Source: Cymbomonas tetramitiformis (Eukaryota > Chlorophyta > Pyramimonadophyceae > Pyramimonadales > Pyramimonadaceae). From it: a DNA stretch of 64,000 nucleotides. The position numbers and the translations under genes were made by a program. This document shows, piece by piece, positions 45,052 through 55,941 of this stretch. The notes under the pieces are model-generated. The model searched no databases and was not told where the DNA came from. It saw only the letters and a list, made by a program, of their open reading frames with translations. Each line of letters opens with the position of its first letter. Position 1 is the stretch's first letter. Location: assembly GCA_001247695.2 (NCBI GenBank), contig LGRX02031586.1, positions 1 through 64,000 on the forward strand, given 5' to 3'.

Positions 45052-45498
45052 ATGACTAAGGAGACTTGGATTGCAAAATTGAAGCAATGTGCTCAGGAGT
45101 ATAGAGAAGAACATGGAATTAAAAAGAGGCCCGGTAAGATGACACAAGCTGAAAGACTGAAAAGCTTACGAGGCCGACCAGTGGCCAAAAAGACAAAGAA
45201 ATCTGCCAATAGAACAGCTTTAGACCATGGAACTCCAACCGGACAACCACTCTACCAACAGCCTATTAAAGACCCTGCTCTTCCATCGAAGGCACCTCGT
45301 AGGATAGCTCCTATCATGGTAGCTCCTTTGGACCAAACAAGCACTGGCACAATAACAGGTGACCCAGTATTTCAACGACCTAATGCAGAATATACGGGTG
45401 TAAAGACATTCCGTGACTCCATAGCTAATATTGAGAAACGCGAAAGAATGAAAAAGCAGATTAGAAAACGCCGAGCAGCGGACGTCACAAAAATATAA
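45052..45498 (+). CDS. Conserved 148-aa protein
   Basis: Same length and pattern as 23999-24445: TKETWIAKLKQCAQEYREE start, LKSLRGRP, TALDHGTPTGQPLYQQPIKD, C-terminal RRAADVTKI. Conserved placement 18 bp before the polymerase gene. Function unknown. Confidence 0.7.
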   Translation: MTKETWIAKLKQCAQEYREEHGIKKRPGKMTQAERLKSLRGRPVAKKTKKSANRTALDHGTPTGQPLYQQPIKDPALPSKAPRRIAPIMVAPLDQTSTGTITGDPVFQRPNAEYTGVKTFRDSIANIEKRERMKKQIRKRRAADVTKI

Positions 45499-45502
45499 TT
45501 TG

Positions 45503-45511
45503 TATAGTATA
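45503..45511 (+). promoter_or_regulatory. TATAGTATA start-proximal motif (polymerase, element 2)
   Basis: TATAGTATA ending 5 bases before the ATG at 45517; identical spacing in element 1. Confidence 0.55.
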
Positions 45512-45516
45512 GGAAG

Positions 45517-48500
45517 ATGCCCCCCAAATCAAGAAAAAAAATCCGGAGGCTCGCCATAAGCTTACAGCCGATGATTGGGAAAATTTACAAAGTAGAAACC
45601 TAACCGGTGATGATAGAGCCAAAGCTATACGTGATTACAAGAAGAACTATCGGAAATCAAAAGAGAAGGTTGAGAAAGTTACCAGACGACAATGGACCAA
45701 GATAGGGAAGAAACTTGCCAAAGAACAAAGTAGACTTGATGAGATTCAAAAGTACAGCATTGGAGATTCCAAGAGACATATAAAGAAGTTTAGCACAGAC
45801 GTTGAGAAGTTGAAGGTACCATTCACAACGTTTTTACAAAGAGCAGCACCTGATGGTAGCAGTCTGAACTATTGGTTACCGGAGAAGACAAAAGGAGTTG
45901 AGCAAGTATCAATGAGAGCGGTCTTCGAGGATGGGACTACATCCAAATGGGTGAAAGGTTCCGACCGTCAAGATGTGATGATGAAGTTTGAAGAGATGCT
46001 GCAAAGTCCTAAGGGTGGAGATAGCAGCAAAAAGTCGGTTGAGGTTGCTAAAGATGTGGAGGTAGAATATTACTCCTCAAAACCACCAGAAGGCAAGGGG
46101 TCTCGATGCTTAGCCGCACCAAAAAACACCGTAGAATTACGACTGAAGCAATGTGTCATTAAGATTGAATCCCGCAATAACTGTGGCATCAAATCTTTGG
46201 AACTGCTTGATAGAAAACGGAAATTAGATACAATGCTAAGCGACAATGTTGTATGTAAAAATCAATACGAGAATAAGTGGAAACAACTGAAACGAGACGC
46301 CAGCGGTCACAAGGGCAACATAACATCAGTTTCCGTTCGATTGCGTTTGGAATTGTTTGCGAAAAAGGATGCTGACGAAGGAATCAATATCGAAGACTTT
46401 CCAGTTTTAGAGAGGCATTACAGCAGAAATATATTTGTGTGGGGTATCACTGAACGACTTGGCGGTGAACCAATCATGTATTACCCGCCGTACTTCAACG
46501 AACACAATGAGTATTCAAGTTATAATGACAGCTTTCATATATTGTTGCACGACAATCATTATGAACCTATCACGCGTATTGATTGCTTCAGAGGAAAAAC
46601 CTATCGTCCATCTTGCACCCAATGCAAATCTCAAAAATGCATATTTGCCAGCAAGGATGTACGGTTGACAAAAGGAAACAAGCAATGGCATCATTGTGAT
46701 ATTTGCAATCGTAAATTCATGAACGAAGAATGTTACAATTTGCATAAAGAATTGGTGACGTGCAATCAGCTTCACAAATGTAAGATGTGCAATGTCAAGT
46801 TCAATCCTAAGGAGAAACACGTGTGTGGATACAAAGCATGCCCAAATTGTAAGGTCGTTTGTAATCTATATGAACACAGATGCTACATGACACAGGTCAA
46901 ACCGAAGTCCGTACTGTCACCTGAATTAATTGTGTGTTTCGATTTTGAAACTCGAAACGACAGCGGCAAGCTTGTCGTCAACCACTGCGAGAGTCAATAT
47001 CATAATGGCGTACGTGTCATTCACAAGTCAATAGACGAGTTTCTTGAATGGACATGTTTAGAGAAGCATTCAGGTTATACATACATTGCCCATTGCGGTT
47101 CCAAGTTCGACTTCAGATTGATAGTAGAGCATGTTATTAACGTTCAAAGAAAACCTCCCAAGGATATATTGTACACAGGGGCTGATATATTGTGTGTTAA
47201 GATTGCCAACGTGAGGTTCATTGATTCATACATGTTCATGTCACGTCCATTGCATGCTCTGCCAGAGATGTTTGGCTTTGAAAACGAAATATCAAAAGGG
47301 TATTATCCACATCTCTTCAACACGTTGGAAAATGAGAAATACATCGGTCTATATCCTGATATCAAGTACTATAATCCAGAGATACTGCAACCTGAGGCTT
47401 ATCAAAAGTTGTACCAATGGTGGCATGAAAAGAGATACAAGTGTTTTATATTTGAAAATCCAAAAGAGATTGCACGATATTGCCATGATGACGTGACCAT
47501 TCTACGCCGTGCAGTGTTCGCTTTCAGGGATTGTTTTCTGAAGATAACCGACAACAAATTTGACCCATTTAACTATCTGACGTTGGCACAACTGGCGATT
47601 AATATATGGAGAAGTGATTGCATGCCAAAGGATTCAGTGGCTATATTGCAATCATTGGTCAAGTCGCAGAATGCATCTATCAAAGAAAATCAGTGGTTGG
47701 ATTATATTGTCCACACTACGTCAGCCAAGCTCAAACGCGATTACGATGGCAAACGAAATTATAAACTAGCAGATTTACAGATATATGTCGATGCTTATGA
47801 CGACACCACCAACACGGTGTATGAGTTCCTCGGAAGCTGGTTTCATGCCGACCTGAAGAAATACCACAAAGACGATATTCAGTATCAACAAGGGCGTAAA
47901 TCGGGCATGACGTTTGGTGAGGTCAATCGGCAAACGATGAAGAGACTGGATGCTATCAAGGCAGCAGGATATAATCTTGAGTATATCTGGGAGTCGGCAT
48001 GGGATGAAACAGTAAATCAGCTGAAATTGTCCAAGATTGGTAAAGACTTTTTAGAGCGACAAACGTTGGCTTCTCCTATCGTGGATAGAGACGTATATCA
48101 TGGAGGGAGAGTAGACCTGGGTAAGTTGTACTACGAGGTCAACCACAACGAGCACATACGATACCTCGACTATAATTCCATGTACCCGAGTGTCATGAAA
48201 ACAAATGTATTCCCCAAAGGCCATCCCGAGGTCATAAGAGACTTCCAGACACTTGGCATTCATGGCTACTTCGGTTTGGTAAAATGCAAAGTCATTCCTC
48301 CGATTCATCTAAAATTTGGCATTCTGCCTCACGTGGACAATAGAACAGGCAAGCTGATCTTTCCATTGTACGAGATGGTAGGTACGTGGACAACAGTAGA
48401 GCTGGAGAAGGCCATTGAAAAAGGATACACCATCAATGCAATATACGAGATAAAACATTGGAAGGAAACTACCAATGCCTTGTTCGCTGGTTACATCGAC

Positions 48501-49400
48501 AAGTTTCTGAAACTAAAAACAGAAGCCTCCGGACCACCCGACGGAGACATCGACGAGTTTATCGAGCAATTCATGTTTCACGAGAGTGTCAAGTTAGACA
48601 AGGCAAATATCAAACACAATCCCGGAATGAGACAGGTCTCCAAAGACATGCAAAATATACTCTACGGTAAATTGGGAGAACGTCAGAATAAATCTAAGAG
48701 CAAGGTTATACAAAATCCCGGTGAGTTCTACAATACCATTAGCAATAAAAGGTATGATTGTAAGTATGAGTTCGTTGGGAGCGAGGACAACGAAATGGTC
48801 TTGATGAACTTCACTGAAAATTCAGAAGTATTTTCAGACACCAGATTTTCGACCAACGAGGTCCTGGCTGCATTCATAACCAGTTACGGTAGATTAAAGC
48901 TGTATCAGTTGATAGAGGTAGCAGGCTTCTCTAATGTTCTCTACTTTGATTGTGATTCAATCATATATCGCGAGACCCCTGAGAACTATCACATATATCA
49001 TGGCAATGCATATCGACAGCCATGGTTGGGTTTTCTGAAATGTGAATTGCAGCATTTAGAAAGAGACCATGGTAAGTGCATCGAGTTCTTGGCGACGGGG
49101 CCGAAGTCATACAGTTTGAAGTTTGCTGATGGTTACACCATGACAAAGATTAAGGGATTCTCTTTGAGCGTAGATAACCTGCAACATATCAATCACGATG
49201 TTATGAAAGACATGGTCATCAACCGCAAACTACATACACCAGTCAAGATGAGCAATATGGTTATTAGGCATCCTTGTAAACATGAAGGTGTACGGTCCTT
49301 GAGCATGGAAACGAGGGCGGAGTCAAAGACATTCAATTTCGTTTACGATAAGGGCAATATCAATTGGGAAACGTGGGAAGTTGTTCCGTTCTTAGATTAA
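45517..49400 (+). CDS. Protein-primed family B DNA polymerase with N-terminal 1-bp frameshift
   Basis: Homologue of 24464-28315. ATG 45517 matches, but one base is missing around an A8 run near 45532-45540, so the original frame breaks after about 8 codons. The conserved frame is then open to 49400; its first downstream ATG gives 1196 aa from 45810. All catalytic motifs are present: FDFETRND, YCHDDV, DYNSMYPS, KDMQNILYGKLGE, YFDCDSII, plus the N-terminal Cys/His block. Enzyme function may survive from an internal start, or the gap may be a homopolymer sequencing error. Confidence 0.9.
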
Positions 49401-49508
49401 TAATTAGTACTATTAAACCTCACTTTGGAACAACGGCAAAATCAAAAGTTCTGAAACAAGGATTATATATAGAGTAATATAATCTTACTTTGGAACATTT
49501 ACTACTAA
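49401..49508. repeat. Two TTCCAAA-type half/whole palindromes between convergent genes
   Basis: TACTATTAAACCTCACTTTGGAACA at about 49408-49432 (left arm lost) and AACAAGGATTATATATAG then ATCTTACTTTGGAACA at about 49455-49497. Replaces the element 1 palindrome at 28316-28379. Confidence 0.7.
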
Positions 49509-49787
49509 TCACCACAACAATCGGTCGGCGTAATATCCATTGCTACCGACTACATTACGGTCTTTCTTATGCCTGATTTTGTACAATCGACGTCGCTCAT
49601 CGGCATATTCTTTACCCTTCGATGCCACATACGTTGGATAATCAGAAGCACCAAGCTGACCCACCTGAGCGACTAATTTACCATCCTTGAAAACATCAAT
49701 TTTTTTGCGTTGATTCTTTGAAGGACTGACCTTTACACCGAGTTTACGTGCTTGACTTTTTGTGTAAGTTTTAATGTGATAAGTCAT
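49509..49787 (-). CDS. DUF5754-like small viral protein, 92 aa
   Basis: Almost identical to 28380-28658 (AYTKSQARKLGV-type N-terminus, RRRLYKIRHKKDRN C-terminus). TATAGTATA motif at 49790-49798 directly upstream. Function unknown. Confidence 0.7.
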   Translation of the reverse strand: MTYHIKTYTKSQARKLGVKVSPSKNQRKKIDVFKDGKLVAQVGQLGASDYPTYVASKGKEYADERRRLYKIRHKKDRNVVGSNGYYADRLLW

Positions 49788-49817
49788 TGTATACTATATG
49801 TAACACTATTATATAGT

Positions 49818-51134
49818 ATGACAAGTAAACCAATATCTGAGAGTAGACTTCAAGAGTTATTTTTAGACCCAAAGTTTGGTCAATCTAGTGCCAATGCATT
49901 TACCAAGAAGCTTAAAGCACAAGGTTACAAGGTCACAGAATCTCAGGTCAAGGCTGCTATTTCCAAGACCGAGACATCACAAGTTTTATCACAGCCTAAA
50001 AGGGTAAATCGTAAGGATTACTTCCCGACGTATGGGCCGGTCAATAAGGTCTCTATACAAGCCGATTTGGCTTTTATACCGAAAGATAAGTCGGTGAACA
50101 AAGGATATGCCGTTCTTCTGACTGCGGTTAACGTTAATACTAACAAAGCGTATGCAATCGCTTTGAAATCCAAAACCGTCAGAGATAAGAACAATAAAAG
50201 ACAAGAGGATGTGGAGGGCATCATTCCTGCCATGAAACGATTGATAAACGAAACCAAAATGGACACTCTTAGTACAGACTTAGGCAGCGAGTTCACGAAC
50301 AAACCAGTTCAAGCATTGTTGAAAGAGAAGGGTATCGAACATTACACGTCTCAAAAAGAGGACCACACTCGTCAAGGGAAAATCGAGCGGTTTAACAAAA
50401 CTTTGAAACGAAGATTTAATTTTAACGAGGCGAGAACCGGTAAAAATAATTGGGTTGACTATTTGGACTCTATCGTCGAGAACTATAATGAAACGGTAAA
50501 CCAAGGTAATATCAATGATACCCCTCCCGATGACATGAATAAGAATCGTGTTATTAGAAGTGTCTTGTTGAAACGCAATCAAACTGCCAAACTCTTACAG
50601 AAGTTAGACATTAAACCAGGCGATAGGGTGCGATTACGTGTGACTAAGAAGACGTTTGACAAAGAGAGCCAAACATGGTCTACGCAGGTGTATAAGGTCA
50701 GAAGTAGAAAGGGATTGTCTTTCGTAATAGAGGACGGCGACGGTGATACCTTATTAAGCCGACAATACAAGCCGCGAGAACTGAAAGAGGTTCAAGGACC
50801 TGTTTCCAAACCATCCAAAGAGACCCGAGGTAGTAAGACTGATAGTGAAAGTAAACAGGCTGCAAAATCTGAGCGTGCGTTGAAGAAAGAGGGTATAGAA
50901 GGAAATACTGCTTCCAAGACATCTAGAAATTACGACAACTACGAGGTCAATGTGTTTATCAGCGACAAGAAATCCCCTAATTATCAAAAGACATTGAAAG
51001 GTTACCTCAAGCTCAATCGGTCTGGGAAAAGCAAGCGTAAATATCAATTGATATTCTATGAGAAGTCTGAAGAGAATGAGTTTGTTGATATTCCAGACCC
51101 GGAAATCAAGTTGTTGAAAAAAAGAAACCGTTAA
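49818..51134 (+). CDS. Retroviral-type (rve) integrase, DD35E
   Basis: 438 aa from MTSKPISESR. Triad D83 (IQADLAFI), D154 (STDLGSEFT) and E190 (RQGKIERFN) with 35-residue spacing, the SH3-like KPGDRVRLRVTK and the chromodomain-like C-terminus are all present. Intact; the presumed enzyme for insertion of element 2. Very similar to 28691-30004, with stretches of near-identical DNA. Confidence 0.95.
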   Translation: MTSKPISESRLQELFLDPKFGQSSANAFTKKLKAQGYKVTESQVKAAISKTETSQVLSQPKRVNRKDYFPTYGPVNKVSIQADLAFIPKDKSVNKGYAVLLTAVNVNTNKAYAIALKSKTVRDKNNKRQEDVEGIIPAMKRLINETKMDTLSTDLGSEFTNKPVQALLKEKGIEHYTSQKEDHTRQGKIERFNKTLKRRFNFNEARTGKNNWVDYLDSIVENYNETVNQGNINDTPPDDMNKNRVIRSVLLKRNQTAKLLQKLDIKPGDRVRLRVTKKTFDKESQTWSTQVYKVRSRKGLSFVIEDGDGDTLLSRQYKPRELKEVQGPVSKPSKETRGSKTDSESKQAAKSERALKKEGIEGNTASKTSRNYDNYEVNVFISDKKSPNYQKTLKGYLKLNRSGKSKRKYQLIFYEKSEENEFVDIPDPEIKLLKKRNR

Positions 51135-51140
51135 TATATA

Positions 51141-51761
51141 ATGAGAACAATATTGACCGATGAGGTCGGAAGACGCAATTGTATGAAAATGATGGGAATT
51201 GCCAACGGCTCAAGTTCCGACACTCTGTTTCAAGGATATGGTAAACTTGCTAAAAGCAACTACGTAATAACGATGCCCCCTAAGAACAGTGCTGTGTTCT
51301 ATAACACTCTAAGAGATTCAGGGATAAATTCCAATGCATTAGTGAGAGATATTCAGGACTATAGCAGTGGTATTAATATAACCATGCCTAATCCTATGAT
51401 GACAATGAATCCAATGCACACAATGACACAAGACGATATCAATAATCAAGCGTTGCAGCGTATTGCCAAAGACGCTCAAGACCGAAACGCCATGTTCGCA
51501 GATGCATCCAAAGAACTAATACCAACCACTCCTGAAGCTGGACCGTCAAGGATTACTGGAAAGGATAGAAATATAAAACTTGCAGTCGCAGAATCATTGA
51601 AGTTACGTGAATTGTCGTCGCCGAGAATGTTTGGTAACCAAGCATCCACAAGAGTAACAACAAGGAGTCAGGTACCACCACCGGCTCCAATGAGTCCTTT
51701 ACAAAAAGGAATAAGTTACATAACTGGAGCCGATTTAGCACCCAAATCAAAAAGTACTTAA
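51141..51761 (+). CDS. 206-aa conserved protein, possible minor virion protein
   Basis: N-terminal 55 residues nearly identical to 30257-30901 (RTILTDEVGRRNCMKMMGI), the rest diverged and low-complexity with the shared QASTRVTTRS box. ATG preceded by TTAATATATA, 6 bases after the integrase stop. The 57-aa gene found here in element 1 is missing. Function unknown. Confidence 0.65.
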   Translation: MRTILTDEVGRRNCMKMMGIANGSSSDTLFQGYGKLAKSNYVITMPPKNSAVFYNTLRDSGINSNALVRDIQDYSSGINITMPNPMMTMNPMHTMTQDDINNQALQRIAKDAQDRNAMFADASKELIPTTPEAGPSRITGKDRNIKLAVAESLKLRELSSPRMFGNQASTRVTTRSQVPPPAPMSPLQKGISYITGADLAPKSKST

Positions 51762-51766
51762 TAGTA

Positions 51767-53125
51767 ATGCAAGTACCTTGTAATCAAAGCTATCAGTCCA
51801 ATGCTTACTGTCGTCCGTCAACCAGTTCTTTTAATAATTCTGTTGATGCCGATAAAGATGAGAAACAAATACATAGTCCGGTTTCGCGTAACAGATCTGA
51901 CAACAGCAGTAAACCTTTCAAAACTATGGTTACAGTCAAGAGTAAACCAATCATGAAACCTAACGATGTTGACAAGTATACACAAAGGGACACCTCTAAT
52001 TTGCTGAATGCCTTAAGTCAAGACGCCGTAAAATTTCCAAGAACCGCCCTGAACAAAGTCTTTGGTGCTAATATCACGTCTAGGGACAATCCTACACAAA
52101 CAAGGTATGCACGGGCATCAGATGTCTCTTATGCTTATAGTTATGGTGACCGAGGTCGGTTGAAAAGTATTATGAAAGGACTTCCGGTTTATTACGTAGA
52201 CCGAAGTTTGTCGGGTAGAAACTCTACAACGTTGGTCAATCCTAAAAGCCAAGACGTTATTATTGCATATCGAGGCTCTGATGCAGAATTTGGAAGTCTG
52301 AACACTCTTGCCCAGGACATCTCACGTGGACAAAATGTAGAAGATTGGTATGTAAATCTTTTGACATTGATGAAACAACAACGTAGTACATCAAGATATC
52401 AAGAAGCACAACAACGATTTGACGATGTCAAAAGTAAATACGGTGGGTATAAGTTATCTGTGACTGGTCACTCTAATGGAGGTGGTCAAAGCAATTATAT
52501 AGCCGAAGTTAACAACGTAGAAGGGCATCATTTCAACCCAGCAATCAATCCTATGCAAGAACCGATGAACACTCCTACGGAAAAGCAGGTGTTGTACTCA
52601 ACAGAAGGCGATTTAGTGTCATTACCAGCCCGGTTGAAACCACATGCTAAAAGCAATTACGATATCGTGCACGTCAATCCAAAGGTAGGTACGGAAAACG
52701 ATTTGACAAAATTACATAGCGTGGAACAGATGTACTCAGATGCACCGGAGTCTACGCGAGTCAGTACAGCGAGGTCTCGTTACGGCTTTGCCAACGCCAT
52801 GACAGGTTCGGCTGTGGGAGGGTACCTTGGATATTACACACCGACTGACACCAACGACGAACGTATCTTTAGGACCACTCAAGGTTTATTAGAACCAATC
52901 TTACTATCAGAAACTCCCAATGTGAATTTCACAGATTTCATGAATATAATGGGTGTTACGGAAAGCTTAGGTGAGAAGAATTACATACGTGGAAAATTGG
53001 GATTGAATCCTATAGAACAGAAACCATTAACGGAAGTGCCAGTATATGACCCAATCACAGAGATGATACGCCAAGCCACTGGTCGTGCTGACCAAGACAA
53101 GGAGTTGTTCCAAAATGAGATTTAA
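51767..53125 (+). CDS. Lipase-like alpha/beta hydrolase
   Basis: 452 aa. VIIAYRGSD (oxyanion region) then LSVTGHSNGGG with nucleophile Ser236, the class 3 lipase pattern. Shares only its first 17 residues (MQVPCNQSYQSN then YCRP) clearly with the element 1 protein; the catalytic domains are remote relatives. Probably virion-associated, with possible membrane-breaching function (inference). Intact. Confidence 0.78.
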   Translation: MQVPCNQSYQSNAYCRPSTSSFNNSVDADKDEKQIHSPVSRNRSDNSSKPFKTMVTVKSKPIMKPNDVDKYTQRDTSNLLNALSQDAVKFPRTALNKVFGANITSRDNPTQTRYARASDVSYAYSYGDRGRLKSIMKGLPVYYVDRSLSGRNSTTLVNPKSQDVIIAYRGSDAEFGSLNTLAQDISRGQNVEDWYVNLLTLMKQQRSTSRYQEAQQRFDDVKSKYGGYKLSVTGHSNGGGQSNYIAEVNNVEGHHFNPAINPMQEPMNTPTEKQVLYSTEGDLVSLPARLKPHAKSNYDIVHVNPKVGTENDLTKLHSVEQMYSDAPESTRVSTARSRYGFANAMTGSAVGGYLGYYTPTDTNDERIFRTTQGLLEPILLSETPNVNFTDFMNIMGVTESLGEKNYIRGKLGLNPIEQKPLTEVPVYDPITEMIRQATGRADQDKELFQNEI

Positions 53126-53225
53126 TATAGAGTAATATAAGCTTACTTAGGAACAACGGCAAAATCAAAAGTTCCGAAACGAGGATTATATATAGTATAT
53201 TATAACCTTTGTTTGGAACATTGAT
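53126..53225. repeat. TTCCAAA-type palindromes
   Basis: TATAGAGTAATATAAGCTTAC then TTAGGAACA at about 53128-53153, and GTTCCGAAACGAGGATTATA then CCTTTGTTTGGAACA at about 53171-53222. Same site as the TTGCCAA-type palindrome at 32125-32178 in element 1. Confidence 0.75.
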
Positions 53226-53249
53226 AAATTTGATTTATATGATAATAAG

Positions 53250-53462
53250 ATGGACCGTCAAGAATTGATACGCTTAGCCAAACTTCAATACCCCGATATT
53301 AAAGAAGCTCATGTAGAATTGCTTGTAGATGATTATATCAAACGTCCAGAATTTTACGATGACCTTTGTACTGGAAACATTGAAGAACCAATTCCTTTAG
53401 AGCGGGATACTGTTGATTCTATAAAAGATAATTGTTATATTAATATAGATGAGCGTAATTAG
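53250..53462 (+). CDS. 70-aa conserved protein upstream of penton
   Basis: Nearly identical in DNA to 32207-32419. Stop overlaps the penton start by 14 bp (ATGAGCGTAATTAG), as in element 1. Function unknown; conserved coupling suggests a role with the penton. Confidence 0.7.
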   Translation: MDRQELIRLAKLQYPDIKEAHVELLVDDYIKRPEFYDDLCTGNIEEPIPLERDTVDSIKDNCYINIDERN

Positions 53463-54462
53463 TACGAGAACTTTGTTCTTGTCTTCGGAAGACAATAGTA
53501 ATGGAGATGCACGAGTTCTACAGATGAACGTACCAACTCAGTTGACAAATTATCGAGTGGAATCGAAATTGAGATTAACATTGAATACTTTTTCTTGTGC
53601 AAAGACATGGTACAGTATTAATGAAACCAATGGCATCTTCTATGTGGGTCATACGGTAAATAATACTTTAACGGAAGTGAAAATACCTTATGCAAATTAT
53701 ACAGAGCTGGACCAATTCACATCTAAACTGGCCACCGCAATAAGAACTGCTATCGGTGGCACGACCCTAACAACAGTTACCATAACTTATGATAAGGACA
53801 ACGGCGGGGCCTTAAATTATGAGAACAAATTTCGTATAGAATTAAAACCACCACAGCCCGATGTAAAGTTTGTAGCTTTTAGTGTCAGCGGCGATTTTCA
53901 AGCTATACCTGGGTCTCCTTTAGACGCCGCCTTAAATACCTCAGTTTCCAGAGCAGGCAAATACAACGATTCCGACCAAGTACTCGGTGGTCGTGTTAAC
54001 CGCAGTACGGCAGGTATGAGTACAGTGTCTCAGCTCTTAGACTTGTTTCAAACAAGTTATGTTGTAGCGTACAGCTTATGTGAATCGATATACCCTTGCA
54101 ACATTCAGACCAATGATGCTCTATACCTTCGTATTACATCGCTACCGACACACAACATTGAATCAACGAACCTATCCACATTTACGAACAGCAATGAAAT
54201 GATTAGCAGCGATATATTTGCAAAGATCTTGTTACCCAGCGATACAACAACAGACTTCATAAGATATATAGACCCGAACCAAAACTTTGTCATCGAGGTT
54301 TCAGGGTCACAATTCACTTCCTTTAGAATCACCTTGACTGACAGTAAAGCCCGACTGATACCATTAGCGTCCCCTACTTCAGCTAGCGACGGCAGCGTAA
54401 ATTATTCTATAAGTATCAAGGTCGAAGAATTAGCACCTGTTGGTCTCTCAGATATTTTATAA
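53449..54462 (+). CDS. Penton (minor capsid) protein
   Basis: 337 aa, homologue of 32406-33413, with the same N-terminus (SVISTRTLFLSSEDNSNGD) and conserved RAGKYNDSDQVLGGR and LPTHNIESTNLSTFTNS. Middle segments differ, and one block near residues 200-210 (QTSYVVAYSLC) is unrelated between elements, perhaps a surface loop or fibre-contact site. Intact. Confidence 0.8.
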   Translation: MSVISTRTLFLSSEDNSNGDARVLQMNVPTQLTNYRVESKLRLTLNTFSCAKTWYSINETNGIFYVGHTVNNTLTEVKIPYANYTELDQFTSKLATAIRTAIGGTTLTTVTITYDKDNGGALNYENKFRIELKPPQPDVKFVAFSVSGDFQAIPGSPLDAALNTSVSRAGKYNDSDQVLGGRVNRSTAGMSTVSQLLDLFQTSYVVAYSLCESIYPCNIQTNDALYLRITSLPTHNIESTNLSTFTNSNEMISSDIFAKILLPSDTTTDFIRYIDPNQNFVIEVSGSQFTSFRITLTDSKARLIPLASPTSASDGSVNYSISIKVEELAPVGLSDIL

Positions 54463-54484
54463 TCTTTATAATATATATACAAGA

Positions 54485-55819
54485 ATGAGCCTTCCGATGA
54501 GCCTGGCGTACGGGCTGTCAAAAATGAACTCATATTCAACTAATTACTTCAGATTAGAAACCACTAATCTTACTAAAGCATCGAGGTATTCAACTATAAC
54601 TTTGAATCTGCCTGTCAATTCCATCGTTAATATGAAGAGTCTCAGTATGCATTGCAAAGGTTCGTGCAAAACTCCTATAGCATATACGGACACTACAGAT
54701 AAAAATTTAATTGTTACGCTTCCCAACGGACTTGAAAAGCTCATCTCTCGCTGTGAGGTCTTCGCAGGAGGGCAGCAGTTGACCACTGGTTTTCAAAGTT
54801 ACAGCACGGTAGCAACCGTTCTCGACACCATCAAAACAACACTCAGTAAAGAAATGACTTATCAACGTGTTCTCAAAAATCAAGAAATCAATGTTGCTGC
54901 CAATTTCTATGCCGCACCACGTCCATACATCTTGAATACCTGGCTCAGCATATTAGGAGAAGCCGAGCCCAGTTATATCGATACAAGTCTTCTTCCTCCA
55001 GTTCAAATCAGATTGTATTTGCATGGGCCTGAGGTGTTAGGAGCGTTTGTCCAAGGTAGTCCACCTGAAGACGCCCTCACGGAAAAAGCCCAACAGACTT
55101 TGATATCACAAGGGGACTTTTTATTAGACGACCTTTACTTTACCGTAGAAACAATCACTTTCAGTTCAGGTGTCTACGATGCCGCCGTAGAATCAAAATT
55201 GCGTGACGGTTTTTTGGAAATTCCGTATAAGAACTACTTTTCGTTTTTTGAAGGGGCCTCTACGATGGACAAAAGTACGCGATTCTCTTTGAGTTCACAG
55301 TGTATTGATAACATATATGCTGTTCAACGCCCAGGGGATTATCGGGATAAACCTTTAGGACTTATCAAATTGGAAAACACCTGTGGTACATCTTACCTCC
55401 CGTCTTACTTTAGATTTTCAGCTGGTCATTTAGGTGCTCTACAATTTAACTTGAATAACCTGTTCGTTCCTAACTATCGAGTCGATCCTCTTGCAGCGTT
55501 CAATCTGCTCTGTATCGGTAAAGCCGACAACTATGGTACGCTATCGGGTTGTAAGATTAACAGTTATGAAGATTGGCTCAACAATCAGTTCATTCCTATG
55601 GTACGTTTAAATCTTCCCTCAGAAATGGGCGTCAGAAGCCTAACAGGATTGGATTCACGGGGTTTGAACAGTTCCTTCTATTTCCAAACTCATGTAGCAC
55701 AACCATCTGATGCTTTACAAACGGTAGATTTGACAAGCAGTAACGAGGTAATGATTATTTGCGAAACGACAGCCGTTCTTCGTATTGGTCAAAACCGTGT
55801 AATCGAAACTGTATTTTAA
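54485..55819 (+). CDS. Major capsid protein (double jelly-roll)
   Basis: 444 aa, same length as 33440-34774, with N-terminus MSLPMSLAYGLSKMNSYS and C-terminus TTAVLRIGQNRVIETVF conserved. ATG 54485 chosen by homology; a longer in-frame upstream extension is leader. Preceded by a TATAATATATATACAAG leader as in element 1. Intact. Confidence 0.88.
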   Translation: MSLPMSLAYGLSKMNSYSTNYFRLETTNLTKASRYSTITLNLPVNSIVNMKSLSMHCKGSCKTPIAYTDTTDKNLIVTLPNGLEKLISRCEVFAGGQQLTTGFQSYSTVATVLDTIKTTLSKEMTYQRVLKNQEINVAANFYAAPRPYILNTWLSILGEAEPSYIDTSLLPPVQIRLYLHGPEVLGAFVQGSPPEDALTEKAQQTLISQGDFLLDDLYFTVETITFSSGVYDAAVESKLRDGFLEIPYKNYFSFFEGASTMDKSTRFSLSSQCIDNIYAVQRPGDYRDKPLGLIKLENTCGTSYLPSYFRFSAGHLGALQFNLNNLFVPNYRVDPLAAFNLLCIGKADNYGTLSGCKINSYEDWLNNQFIPMVRLNLPSEMGVRSLTGLDSRGLNSSFYFQTHVAQPSDALQTVDLTSSNEVMIICETTAVLRIGQNRVIETVF

Positions 55820-55823
55820 ACAT

Positions 55824-55885
55824 GGTGCTATTGTGCCAAACCGGGGATTAATACTAGAGTATTATATCCTTACTTTGGAACGTTT
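55824..55885. repeat. TTCCAAA-type palindrome
   Basis: TGTGCCAAACCGGGGATTAATAC, core, TTATATCCTTACTTTGGAACG between the capsid gene and the 106-aa gene. Element 1 has only a 23-bp gap here and no palindrome. Confidence 0.75.
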
Positions 55886-55927
55886 TATGTCTGAGATGGG
55901 CCGCTGTTGCCGCTTAAATTTGTAGGT

Positions 55928-55936
55928 AATAGTATA
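55928..55936 (+). promoter_or_regulatory. AATAGTATA start-proximal motif
   Basis: AATAGTATA five bases before the ATG at 55942; conserved with element 1 (34784-34792). Confidence 0.45.
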
Positions 55937-55941
55937 CATCA

